64,000 nucleotides of DNA, from NCBI RefSeq assembly GCF_029633865.1, contig NC_079214.1, forward strand, positions 24,758,873 to 24,822,872, given 5' to 3'. Below, piece after piece: positions 47,346 to 58,274 of this stretch. The notes beneath the pieces were generated by a model. The model ran no database searches. It had not been told where the DNA came from and was given only the letters and a program-made list of their open reading frames with translations. The position numbers and the translations under genes are program-made. This DNA comes from Lampris incognitus (taxonomy: Eukaryota > Chordata > Actinopteri > Lampriformes > Lampridae). Every line of letters begins with the position of its first letter. The first letter of the stretch is position 1.

Positions 47346-50036
47346 TTGTGTCATTGTAATCATGACGGTGTGCAAACATTGCAAAGTGTGGTAAAAGGTA
47401 TGGAGATAAAGGGTGGTACTGCAGGGCCGAAACAGGTGTGTAAAGTGTGCATAAAAGGAAAATTTGTGCAGACAAGAAATTGGGAACCTGACACTAGAGC
47501 TAAAAAGCCATTAGAATTGCTCCATACTGACCTAACAGGCCCAATGCAAACACCAAGCATTGAAGGATTTAAACATGCCCAGTCTTTTACTGATGATTAT
47601 TCTGGTACAATGATGGTGTACTTTCTGAAGTCAAAATGTGACACTGTACAAGCTACAGAATGGTTCCTGGCTGATATAGCACCTTACAGTGAAATTAAAT
47701 GTATTCGGTCAGACGATGGTACTGAATTTACCAGTAAGGAATTCAGAGGGTTAATGACCAAAAATAAGATCAGGCACGAAACATCCGCGCCGTACCCCCC
47801 TCACCAGAACGGCACAGCGGAGCGAGGGTGGAGAACTCTAGGTGATATGAGCAGATGCCTACTTATTGAAAGTGGTTTGCCAAATTACTTATGGAATTAT
47901 GCTATGCAGACGGCAGCATACATAAGAAACAGGTGTTACAATAGGAGAACTAAGAAAACGCCATATGAAATGTTCACAGGAAAAGTACCAAATGTATCAA
48001 AGTTACAAAAGTTTGGATCTGTGTGTTTTCCATATAAACAGGAAAAGGGAAAATTTGAGTCCCGATGTGAACAGGGAATTTTCATCAGCTACGACAAAAA
48101 TAGTCCAGCCTACCTGGTCTATTACCCTGAAACGGAAAAGGTCCAAAAACACAGACTAGTGAAGTTCTCAAACAAAGCAGATAGAGAGAAGGGAACTCAG
48201 ACATCAGAGTCACACAGGGGAATTGACTACAGTGTGCTGGTACCAGTAGGGGTACCAGAGGTTACAACTGGTGACCGCGATGTCAATGATGAAAATGTTG
48301 GAAATGAAAATGTAACTGATATGAATTGTGGTGGTACTGAATCGTTACCTGAACAGACTGTTGATGAAACTGTTAACAAAAGGTACCCACCTAGAGACAG
48401 GAGGAAACCTGCTCATTTCCAGGAATTCTAAATGGAGGACTCTGAGGAAAGTTTGAACATTTGCATTGACTCTTGTTACAGAGCGGTATGCGACACCCCT
48501 CAGTCCTACCAGGATGCCATTGCGTCCACAAAATCCAAACAATGGAAAAACGCAATGAGGGAGGAAATTAAATCACTTGAGGCAAATGAAACGTACAGCC
48601 TCACAGCATTGCCCCCAGGTAAAAGTGCAGTGGGGGGAAAATGGGTTTTTGCTTTGAAACTGGACATTGATGGTTCTGAAAAAGACAAAGCGAGGTACGT
48701 AGCTAAAGACTACAGTCAAAAACAAGGGACTGATTATGATGAAACATTCTCACCAACTGCTGATATGTCTAGTGTAAGGATCATTATGCAGAAGGCTGCA
48801 TAAGAAAGTTTAATTTTGCACCAAATGGATGTAAAGACAGCGTATTTACACGCGCCGATTGATTGTGAATTGTATATAGAGCAGCCGGAAGGGTTTGTGA
48901 AAAAGTTGACCTCAGATGAAACACTTGTATGCAAACTTAACAAGTCACTTTATGGTCTTAAGCAATTTGGTAGAAACTGGAATGCACTATTACATGCTTG
49001 TCTATGTGACAATGGTTTCAAACAAAATCCCGCAGATCACTGTGTGTATTCAAAAGTGAGCCAAAATGAAAAAAGGATCTTACTGATCTGGGTTGATGAC
49101 CTCATAGCAGCTAGCAATGAGGCCATATCGCGAAATGTAAAGAAAATGCTCACAGAGAGGTTTGAAATGAAGGATCTGGGTAAATTAAAGCATTTCTTAG
49201 GCATAGAGTTCACCCAGACAGAAGGGCAAGTCAAAATATCTCAAACGAGATAAGCCAATAAAATTTTGGAGAGGTTTGGAATGCAGGAGTGTAGAGCCAG
49301 AGAAACTCCTTATGAACCAAAACTTGAATTTTCAGAAAATTCTGAAAAGATGCAAAATCCAAAAGAATACAGAGAAGCAGTGGGTAGTTTGCTTTACTTA
49401 TCCACATGCACCAGGCCTGACCTGAGCTATGTTGTCAGTAGCCTATCTAGACATTTCGCAGAACCTACTGAAGAACATTGGAAAACTTTAAGACATGTTT
49501 TCAGATATCTTAAAGGTACAACCAATCAGGAACTGATCTTTAAAAGGAATGACAAAAATAGTCTAAGACTAAGAGTGTTCACTGATGCTGACTGGGCATC
49601 AGATGCCTCCGACAGACGCAGCACTACAGGGTTTTGTGTCAATCTAAGTGAGGGAAGTGGTTTAATTTCATGGAAAACCAGAAAACAACAAACAGTAGCT
49701 CTGTCCACTTGCGAAGCGGAATATATGTCTCTAGCAGCTGCAATGCAGGAGCGCCTTTATTTGGAGCAGTTACTAGAGAACCTGGACAACTACAAATATG
49801 GTCAGATCAAAATCTACGAAGACAATCAGGGCACTATAGCAATCGCTAACAACCCAGTACATCGACAAAGGTGTAAACCTATCGATATTAAATACCACTT
49901 CATTAGAGAAATTGTGAACAGTGGTAGAATGATTTTGGAGTACTGCCCCACAGAGCTGATGGTGGCAGATCTGATGACTAAACCAGCAACCAAGCTGAAA
50001 CTGAGAAAGTTTAGTCAGAGAATATTTGGCACTTAG
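47346..50036 (+). pseudogene. pol: Pol of the copia element: integrase, RT, RNase H
   Basis: All pieces lie in one frame, split by TAA at 48429, 48801 and 49251. Integrase: zinc region with HCNHDG and CKVCIKGK, core residues in LLHTDLTGPM, IRSDDGTEFTS and NGTAERGWRTL (DDE complete). RT: KWVFALKLDIDG, HQMDVKTAYLHAPIDCELYI, SLYGLKQFGRNW, and the catalytic LLIWVDDLIAA (WVDD in place of YVDD). RNase H: FTDADWASDASDRRSTTGF, LSTCEAEYMSLA and YEDNQGTIAIANNP. The frame ends at TAG 50034. Apart from the three stops there is little decay. Confidence 0.93.
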
Positions 50037-50152
50037 AGTGCGGTTAGTGCACAGAGCACGGTGTTTTTGTTTACATTATTAAGGTAAAGAAGGGACCTTA
50101 TTTTTGTTGTTTATTTCCAGGTGAACCGCAGTAAGCCAAATTCGAGTTGGGC

Positions 50153-50467
50153 TGTTAACATGTATAAAAACTGTGCGCTATGTGGGGCGAATTTCACTTA
50201 CGGGTGTTTTGTATATTGTACTGTTTGTACCTTATGAGCCACCGTAGGTTCAGCGGCGACGTAATTACGCAGTCTGGCGTGTGCACTTGTACACCGTGTG
50301 CATGAGATCAAAAAAAGCGCGGTGGTCACATCTAATGTGAGCTCTGTATAAAAGTGAATGCAAATGCATTGTGAAGAAAGAAAATAAATTCACCATCGTT
50401 GTTGAAAACAAGTCTGTTAATTTGTAAGTATGCAAAGTATAATCCGCTGAAGAAAAACACCTCAACA
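50153..50467 (+). repeat. 3' LTR of the copia element
   Basis: 315 bp matching the 5' LTR, with a short extra stretch (TCACATCTA-like) after GCGCGGTGG. The duplication GTTGT follows at 50468. Confidence 0.93.
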
Positions 50468-50885
50468 GTTGTTTACTCTGAAAGAAAAAGAGTTAAGCTG
50501 TTGATTACTGGACTGTCAGTTTAAGTTAGCAAATGTTATGTTTATGTGTATGATGCCTTAAGGGGTGGGTGGTGACGTAACACAATGTTCAGTATGTCAC
50601 AAGTCTAAAGTATAAGAGTTATTGTTTGTTTGCAACCATGTGATCGAGAGGAAGGATAATTTGAGGAGGAGCTGTCAAGGTATTGGGTAATACAAGTAGA
50701 CGGACAGACCATGTAACCAATCAGAGAGTTATAATAAGCAGCTCCGCTGTGACGAACGGGAAGACAGGCATCAAGGTTGGTTGAGAGCACTTCGTGTAAT
50801 GCACGTTACGATATTGTCGTCGAGTCAATAAACCTCTCGTTCTGAGTACAAATAAGCTGTATCGGCCAGCAGTTTCTTTGACACT
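50468..50885 (+). repeat. LTR-like sequence, right part
   Basis: After the copia element comes about 420 bp ending GACACTCAACTAGTACA. A CAATAAACC polyadenylation-type signal lies at about 50826, with GTTCTGAGTACAAATAAGC after it, the layout of an LTR R/U5 region. No second copy is in the window, so it may be a solo LTR; the family is unknown. Confidence 0.45.
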
Positions 50886-51453
50886 CAACTAGTACAGGTG
50901 TGTGAAGATGGCGGCGCGAACTTACGTCTGCGGCGACCTCATGCAGTGCCGTCCATGCCGTGTCTTTGTCCACATCTGCGTCTAAGTTTGTCTTCGTTTG
51001 ATAGCTGGGAGAGCTTGGTATGCTGCGTCCTGTGGGCCCAGGGACCACGGCCCTGCCCGGAGCAGCGCCCGAAGAGGAAACACCGAGGGCGGTCTGACAG
51101 GATACGGAAGCGGGGCAGACTAAGCTAACTGCTAGCCCATGCTAACCGGCAGTGCCAATAAAATCAAGGGCGGTTTGGCGGCGGCCTTCCCTAGCATTGA
51201 CTGTTTTTGGAGTCATCGTGTGGAGTGGGGATGTGTGTCGAAGGTGTCTGGCTGGTGGGGGGGGGGCTGGCGTTGGGTCAGCTGGGGGAGCTTGGTCTGC
51301 TTCGTCCGGTGGGCCCAGAGGCCACGGCACTGCTTGGAGCTGCACCCGAGGAGGAAACATTGCGGGCGGTCTTACTGGACGCGGAAGCTGGGCAGGCTAA
51401 GCTAACTGCTAGCCCATGCGGACCGGCAGTTCCAAAAATCAAGCTGGCTGGCG
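50886..51453 (+). repeat. GC-rich retroelement leader with tandem duplication
   Basis: Starts GAAGATGGCGGCGCGAAC, a form seen in LINE 5' leaders. Two copies of a roughly 155-bp block (about 51006-51160 and 51283-51436) share GGGCCCAG, GAGGAAACA, GCGGTCT, CGGAAGC and GGCTAAGCTAACTGCTAGCC-like sequence, about 277 bp apart. Open frames here are GC-rich artefacts. The segment continues after the hAT element at 55817. Confidence 0.6.
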
Positions 51454-52111
51454 CAGTGTTGTAGTCAAGACCGCCTCAATCGAGACCAAGACTCCTCCTA
51501 GCCGACACCGAGTGAAGATCAAGACCAACGGTGGTCAAGACCAAGTTCTAGACCAAGACCGGAACAAGTCGAGTCTTTTCCGAGACCGAGAATAGAATAG
51601 TTTGTATACCCTTTACAATAGCTATATTATTGTATTATAATGGCATTTATACATTTTCTACTCAGAATGAAGCCTTTGTACAAAACACTTACACAGTCAG
51701 AAGAGAACATTATTTCATTGATCCTCATGCATAGTCTTTTAAAAAATACCAGTCAGTATAACATAGGATGGCTGATAACATAACTTTCTGAATAAACCAA
51801 CTTTAAAAAAGGAAAGATTCCCTCTGGTTAAAGGCAAGCATAGATTTCACATTAATTTGGCCAGTGCAGCAACGCATTCAACAATACAGTACAACTAAAC
51901 ATCAGGTTATTTGTTAAAATGTAATGGAATTCGATACAGTTCATGCTTTCACTTAAACAATGAAAATACAGTAATCAGAAGAGAAGCGAATACATTTGCA
52001 AAAAAATAATATTTAATGTTTACAACATGTTTTATGTCTACAGACAGTCTGTTGGTCTACTCAGTATAAACCAATTTATATACCAGCCAACATGGGCATG
52101 GGCACCTTAGA

Positions 52112-52545
52112 CTACTTAGACAGTAGTGCATGGTTACACTTAAGAAACATTAGATATGACAACATTTTTGTCCCCAATCGTGAATGGTGAGGCCTCGTGA
52201 TAAGGCCCCCTCTGCTGAATACACGCTCAATAGGAGCTGAAGATGCAGGCACAGACAAGACTTTAAGTGCCAGGGAATGTAGGTTGGGGAACTTCTCTTC
52301 GTTCCTAGCCCAAAAACTGAGTGTGTCTTCATCATGGAAGTCTTTAATGGTCTCAAAGTACTTCTGTACTTGTGATGCTATGCTTGAGTCTCGGTCACAA
52401 CTGTGACTTTTTCTATGCCATTGGTACCTTGCCAATAGTCTTGGACACTTGAGTGGAGGTAACTCCTCTTGAGATTGTTGTGCACTATGGGGATCCTTCG
52501 GAGGGGATCCTGTTCCTATGGCCCTTGCTTCTGTAATCAAGGTGT
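52112..52545 (-). pseudogene. hAT transposase last exon (hATC dimerisation domain)
   Basis: The acceptor TTTTTTTCAG (52546) is followed by an open frame to 52112. It contains DTLSFWARNEEKFPNLHSLA and VLSVPASSAPIERVFSRGGL, the signature of the C-terminal hAT dimerisation domain needed for transposase oligomerisation, and ends with LKCNHALLSK. This exon looks intact. Confidence 0.88.
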
Positions 52546-52683
52546 CTGAAAAAAATAAACAAAGAAAATGATCATTAAGACTTTTATGAACAAAGACTTA
52601 AATTATACCATTTTGTCATTTATTATATTTACTACTGTTCCTAAACTACCATTGTATGTACACAGAGCCATCAGGCAGTGAAA

Positions 52684-52686
<3 letters not shown>

Positions 52687-52714
<28 letters not shown>
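52687..52714. repeat. (GT)n in a hAT transposase intron
   Basis: Fourteen GT units just after the splice donor at 52720 (minus strand). A frame read through it gives a Thr-His tail that is not part of the protein. Confidence 0.9.
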
Positions 52715-52717
<3 letters not shown>

Positions 52718-52720
52718 GAC

Positions 52721-54130
52721 CTTTGAGTGACCTCTTGAGTTCATCTCTGACCAGAGGGGACATGACATTTTCAGTAGACTGAACATCCATATCCACCCAG
52801 CTGAGTCCAAAACGTGGGTCAAGCATGGCAGCTATGAAGTACACATCCTCACCAAACGGTTCATGGTGTTGCTTGCTTTCATCCATTTTTGTTCTAACAA
52901 ATATGCCAGAAAACCTCCTGTGTAAGGATTCTTTAAGTGCTCTGACTAAAGGCCGGCAGAGAAACCTCTTCTCTTCCATCCTCATGAGGTGGGTGTTAAT
53001 GTCCAAAACTGTGGGGACAACTAGGCTGCTTGTCACCAGTTGCTCACCTTGTGTAAGGTCGGTAGCCTCTGCAAAAGGCTCAAGAATGGTGCAGAGTTCT
53101 TTGAGCTGAGCCCACTTGCATGGAGAGAAAACAACATTAGGAAAGTCAGAGCACATGTCTGAGAATGCTGTGATCCAATGCTGTGATAGCTTTCAATTGC
53201 TTAAAAGTGGAGTTCCAACGGGTGTCATTTGCTGCTGGGATAGAGCGTCCATAGCCAAAAGTGACTTCAAACTTATCTTTAAATGAAGTGCTGAAATGTA
53301 ACAAAGACGACAGTTTTGAAGCTTTGGCAATCACACCGGAAAGACACTTAGTTTCCTTTAAGCCATCTCCTACTACCAGTTGCAGAGAATGAGCAAAGCA
53401 TGACAAACGCTGTCTGGACGTACTCCTTGTGATATCTGCACTGCCATCCTCATCCTCCAGATCCTCCCATAAATCATCATCATCAAGGTCTCCCACCTCG
53501 TCTCCACTATCATGCGCATCATCTGATTGTTGCGGCATTTTAACTTTAAAAGCACATTTCATGTTGGAAGCGTTGTCTGTTATTATGTAGTCAATCTTTT
53601 CACTGATTGCAAATTCTTCCGTGATCTCATAAAATGCAGAGGCAATGTTCTCGCCACAATGTCGTCCAGTAAAACGCCTACAGTCCAAGAGATAAGACTT
53701 AAGCTCAAATACATCTTTGGTGCTGCTATACACATGTGCAGTTAACCCTAAAAAAGAACGCAAGGTTCGATCAGACCAAATGTCTGCTGTCACTGAGATG
53801 TAAGCCTGACACTGCAGGTCATATTTAATATGTGCTTTAACCTTATCTACTAGATGAGGGATATGTTTGTCTGTCATGGTTCTCCTTGACATTGGGGTAT
53901 ATCGATCATCCATAATTTTCAAAAAGTGTCTGAAGTTGTCGTTTTCCAAATGTGACAGAGGCAAACAGCATCCAACAATCAAGTCACATATTACTGCATT
54001 GTTGATGGCCTGTTGTCTAGTCGAGGTTTGACTGTACACCTGCTGCACCCGGGGCTGTAAAAAGGATGACACACTTGGCTGAGAGGTCTGCTCAAATTAA
54101 GTAAATTTTCCAGCTTTATATTCACTGAAC
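52721..54130 (-). pseudogene. hAT transposase central exon (catalytic region)
   Basis: An acceptor (CCTAACAG|G, 54131/54130) continues in frame FSEYKAGKF, but a TAA follows at once near 54098. The frame then runs SVSSFLQPRVQQVYS, DDRYTPMSRRTMTDKH, YISVTADIWSDRTLRSF (a hAT catalytic-core block), a run of Asp/Glu near 53480, and TRSTSRQRLSCFAHSLQLVV (a conserved CxxH-type hAT block). A 1-base shift near 53160 moves the C-terminal part, FIAAMLDPRFGLSW, into another frame. The exon ends at CAAAG|GTCAGT (52721). The following (GT)n lies in the intron. Confidence 0.85.
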
Positions 54131-54756
54131 CTGTTAGGTGGAGATGGAAAAAAGAAAGAAAAGAAAGATTAAATGAAATTTAAAAAATAGCTATTAGCTA
54201 GCTACATACAGAAGTATTAGAATATTTACACATCGGTGTCGGTGACTATTTTAATACTTAAAATAGGTGACTATTTTAAACGTTATTATGCAATAAATGC
54301 AGGTTATGTACCGTATAACATCTTAGTCTGTGTCTGGTAACGATTTGGCTGGCTAGCTGCAAGCTAAGCTAATTTTAAAGGAAGAACAGGCCAGCTACCT
54401 TAGCTCCATAGGAAACCATACATCGATAACGTTAGCTGTATCATACTGTAGCTATTAATACTAGCTCTTATAAGAATTAATGCTGGAAATTGCTTTAATC
54501 CACAGCTAACTACCTAATGTTAGCTAATTTAGAAAACTGTACAAAATAAATAGCTGGGGCGCATTCCAGTTTTACACTGAATTTAAACATTCCAAGTGCG
54601 TGAGCTAGCTATATAACTAGCTATGCTAGCTCTAGTCTAGCATAATCACCGTAGTTGACTCGCCCAAAAGAGCGAACGTTACATGACAAAAGACCCAAAA
54701 TTGAACAGTTGGCTTGCTTAGCTAACAATATAAAAGCTACTGCACGAATGACTAAC

Positions 54757-54929
54757 CTGTCTTTATGGCTTTGCTCCATATGCCTATAGAAGCTTGATGT
54801 TGTCCCAACGGTCTCCGTGATCGATTTGTGGCAAAACTTGCAGACGGCTTGATGCTTCTTTTTCATATTGGACACGAACTCTTTGTGATTAGTGTACCCG
54901 AAGCGAATTATTGACGACAACGCAGACAT
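54757..54929 (-). pseudogene. hAT transposase exon 1 (BED zinc finger)
   Basis: From ATG 54929: MSALSSIIRFGYTNHKEF, then the BED finger with CKFCHKS (C-x2-C) and YRHMEQSH (H-x4-H). BED fingers bind the element ends. The exon closes at HKD-R before ACAG|GTTAGT (donor 54757/54756). The coding region of this exon looks undamaged; it is marked pseudogene because downstream exons are broken. Confidence 0.85.
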
Positions 54930-54930
54930 G

Positions 54931-55600
54931 ATTAATTAACTTAATTATTATTAGCTAGCGTGCGCGTATTCAGCAGCGAGAATCACAACGAACTGAGCCG
55001 TGGCTCGCAATAGAAAGGAACAGTAATGTTAACGTACACAGTTGCCAATGGTAATGAGAAAGGAAGGAATGGCATCTTTACAACAGTTAGCCAGTTCCGA
55101 CCAAGTACTTTGATTTGACAAGAGGCAGCCAATGAGTGCTGATAGTCAGTACAACATCACTGGGACTTCACTTAAGTATCACTCCGCTTTCTACTTTGTG
55201 TTGATTACGATCGTAATCTATATTAACGAATGAGGAAATGGGACTGGGTTACATTTCACGCTAATGGTTAATACAAATATGTTTACATTGTGCTAAAATA
55301 CACGTAGCCTGTTAGCGTAAATACACGGATTAGTCATAGTTTAGTAAAATGCTATACTGTTCTGAAAAGTAGGCTACGATGCTTAATATGATCTGTTACA
55401 GTCCACTTTAAACATACTGTAGCCTATCTAAGAAAAAGGCCAAAGTAGCGACTCTACTTTTGGAGGTAGGTGATTAATTAGCCTCCCATTCCGATATTAA
55501 ATAGCCATTTAGAAAACAGTAACGTTCGTTGAATGTAAAATGTGTTCTCGAGTTTGGTCAATTACGCATCTAGCTACAATCTGTGTTCAGTGCGTGGATG
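54931..55600. other. hAT 5' flanking region
   Basis: Non-coding region between the transposase start and the right terminal repeat. It would hold the transposase promoter; no TATA box stands out. Confidence 0.4.
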
Positions 55601-55816
55601 ACTGTTTGTGTCTGCAGCGCAGCCTACCGGCTATTATTTTTTAAATTGCCTCCACTTAATTTTCACTCAATACAAATTTGAGAAATTCAAGACCAATATC
55701 CGAGACCAAGACAAGACCGAGACTAATTATGTCCGAGACCGAGAAGAGACCAAGACCATGGGATCCTGGTCTCGAGAGAGGAGACCGGTCTCGAGAACTA
55801 CAACACTGGGCTGGCG

Positions 55817-55975
55817 TTCGTTCTCTTGGACAGTGAATTTAAACAAAAAATGTTATTTGTAGTTTGACATGTATTCTTGTAGTTTTTAGATGTGTTTTTG
55901 TCTTTGTGTTGCACTGCTCTGGGTCGGGGAAACAATATTTTGTTTCATTTCACAAAAGTATTCCTGATTCCTGAA
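55817..55975 (+). repeat. Right part of the retroelement interrupted by the hAT
   Basis: Continues 50886-51453 after the hAT. It has a LINE 3'-UTR look: TTGCACTGCTCTGGGTCGGG, GAAACAATATTTTGTTTCAT. With the leader it could be a non-autonomous retroelement made of 5' and 3' ends only. Confidence 0.5.
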
Positions 55976-56054
55976 AAGGGCAAGTGGCACATGTAGAAAA
56001 GGTGTTTAAATGTACATATCATTGCTTTTGTTTTTGTATAAGATGTATGTACAT

Positions 56055-56395
56055 CTTATGGTAGCGCAGTGGTTAGCGTGGTCGCTCACAGCAAGATGGT
56101 CCTGAGTTCGAGCCCCGGGGTAGTCCAGCCTTGGGGGTCGTCCTCTGTGTGGAGTTTGCATGTTCTCCCCATGTCTGCATAGGTTTCCTCCGGGTGCTCC
56201 GGTTTCCTCCCACAGTCCAAATACATGTTGGTCAGGTGACTCAGCCATACTAAATTGTCCCTAGGTGTGTCGGCCCTGTGATGGACTGGCGGCCTGTACA
56301 GGGTGTCTCCCCACCTGCCGCCCAATGACTGCTGGGATAGGCTCCAGCATCCCCACGACCCTGACAGCAGGATAAGCGGTTTGGATAATGGATGG
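56055..56395 (+). mobile_element. tRNA-derived SINE, full length
   Basis: A box GTAGCGCAGTGGTTAGCGTGG and B box GAGTTCGAGCCCCGG head a body with GTTCTCCCCATGTCTGCATA, GGTTTCCTCCGGGTGCTCCG and the tail GGATAAGCGGTTTGGATAAT GGATGG. It is flanked by a perfect 12-bp duplication ATGTATGTACAT (56043-56054, 56396-56407). The same tail occurs at 9153-9273. Confidence 0.92.
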
Positions 56396-56407
56396 ATGTA
56401 TGTACAT

Positions 56408-57803
56408 GCAATTGTAGCCTACCCTACTAAGGGAAATGACAGGAACTGTCAATTTCTAAAACATATTTCTGCAGATCCTAACACGGGGAAACTTAAGATC
56501 AGACACTCCAACTACAATTTCTATGGTTTGTCTTAGACTAAGACAAAAAACATGTTGTAATTGCAATGTGTTTGCAATGTTATGGGCCCCAGAAGTGTGT
56601 GTTAGAAATTGTTAGTTACTGTCATTTCCCTTTGTAGGGCAGTACTTGGTGATCTTTATGCTTTAAAAAAAAAATCTGATTCCTGCCACTGCTATAGCTC
56701 TTATAGAATTCTCCTCAGTAAAATCCAAAAAACAAAAACTGGATGATGCCATCGCTGGGAGGTAAACTGCACAACCTAAAGTCGAGTAACCTAAGGTTGA
56801 GAAACCAGTTCAATGTCCAAGAGTGAAGAGGGGGTCAGAAATGTATGCTTGGTTTTTTTTATTCTTTAAGCAGAAACTGTCCAAGGAGTCCTGCACTGAT
56901 GGCTAGGGAGAATTACCATAAGGAATTTGTCCCAAAATCTTGCATGCTGCCTTAAACTGTTTGTGAATACAGAACACCAGAGACTCTACAGCTACCCCCC
57001 AAATCACTTGGAGAGCTACGCCAGGATTTCCAGCTAGAAGAGCTAACCCCTTCTCAGGTCCAGGCTGTAGAGAACGCAACTCAAGGCCAGGGTGCATCCA
57101 GGATTTGGTGTCGACAAAGAGCTAGATGCATAACTGCCTTGAAGCTTAAGCAAATTCAGGACTAACCCTCTGCAACAATCCAAGAGCTTGATCAAGGCCA
57201 TAGGCTACCCAGAGACACACAAGTTCACCACAGTCACGACAAGGTATTTAGGGTTTGAACTAGGACAAGACAGGTAAGATTTTGGGTATGTCTAGCACAA
57301 AGGCCAACATCATATATGCTTATAAGCCAAGGGTAGGCAGGGATAGGGCCAGGCATAGTCAATATTTGAACCACTGAGCTGTAGTAATGTTGCCTATAAT
57401 ACTGACCTACTCCACAATTTTGAAGTTCAACACTAAATATTAAATTACCATTTAATTTTTTGCTTATTGTTTCTGTGTACTGTTTTACAGTTATGGATGC
57501 AAATGTAGGACGCAAGCCAGAAGATAGTATGAGAAGCTGATGGGTCTGGATGAGAAGCTGATGGGATTGTCACTTGTGACTGTCATGTAACTAGGATTTG
57601 CAAGATAAAGGTAATATTACGATTCATCATAAATGTGCTAAAAGATGTTTGACATAAATTAATAATTTCACTTTAATGTAAAGACAGAAAGCATTTAAAC
57701 TGGAAAGATACTGGCATGCATTCCTGTTTACATGCTTAGTTCACCGTTTTCTCATAAAAAGACAATAGTAACTGTTTTTTTTTTACCTAATATGTTCCAA
57801 CTA
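56408..57803. other. Unannotated non-coding stretch
   Basis: About 1.4 kb with no recognised element; open frames are short and without domains. Confidence 0.5.
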
Positions 57804-57960
57804 CCAAGCCTGCAGTCTTCATCAGAAATGTTGCTGAAGCTTCCTGTCAGCTAATTTGTGTGGTAACAGGTAGGACGACCACATCCACATAAATCAGCTG
57901 ACAGGAAGCTTTGGCAACATCTCTGATGAAGACTGCAGGCTTGGCAGTCAAAACACGTCA
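57804..57960. mobile_element. Penelope-like inverted repeat with hammerhead-like motifs
   Basis: Two 49-base arms (57804-57852 and 57896-57944) are inverted copies with about 46 of 49 matches and a 43-base loop. The right arm contains, on plus, CTGATGA (57923-57929), stem GACTGC (57931-57936) paired with GCAGTC (57944-57949), then AAAAC and ACGTC. This is the type I hammerhead layout with GAAA read as AAAA. The left arm holds the same core on minus. Hammerheads in Penelope-like terminal repeats are known; the family assignment here is inference. Confidence 0.55.
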
Positions 57961-58274
57961 TGTAAAAAACACCTGTCTTTATGTAAGAATCAGTGAATTA
58001 AGTAAAAAGCCAGACAAAATTAACCTTGTTTATATGTTCTTTTAACTGTTAATATTAGTGCCTACACAGCAAGCAAGACGAGGTTAATCTGCACGTGTGT
58101 GCTGGAGACAAGGGATTCTGCCTTATAAGATTTTGTTACACTGGAGAGGAGCCATGCTTACTACTTCCAAATCCAGGTAGATATTGATGGCTATCATTGT
58201 GGCTGCTAAGTATTGCGATACTGTGGTGTGGAACTATATTTGTTGGAAGAATTTCACCTGATATGGAATTTTGG

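Larger units (their letters stand above)
40820..50467 (+). mobile_element. Ty1/copia retrotransposon carrying a nested gypsy element
   Basis: LTRs at both ends, a 5-bp duplication GTTGT (40815-40819, 50468-50472), and gag, protease, integrase, RT and RNase H in the copia order (integrase before RT). Two later insertions lie in it: a 108-bp Penelope-like hairpin at 41799-41906 and a 4.45-kb gypsy element at 42849-47303. Without them the element is about 5.1 kb, normal for copia. By eye the LTRs differ at about 13 of 304 positions plus indels. Three in-frame stops and a frameshift inactivate it. Confidence 0.93.
51454..55808. mobile_element. hAT transposon with ZBED-type transposase
   Basis: Terminal inverted repeats CAGTGTTGTAGT (left) and the inverse of ACTACAACACTG (right), flanked by a perfect 8-bp duplication GGCTGGCG (51446-51453, 55809-55816). 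Subterminal regions on both sides are rich in GAGACCAAGAC-type motifs, likely transposase-binding repeats. At 4.36 kb, with a multi-exon transposase on the minus strand, it is a full-length copy. The perfect duplication suggests a fairly recent insertion. Confidence 0.95.

Noticed and set aside
50898..51464. GC-rich open frames as host exons
   Set aside because: They fall in the tandem leader block of a retroelement; no domain or splice pattern supports an exon.
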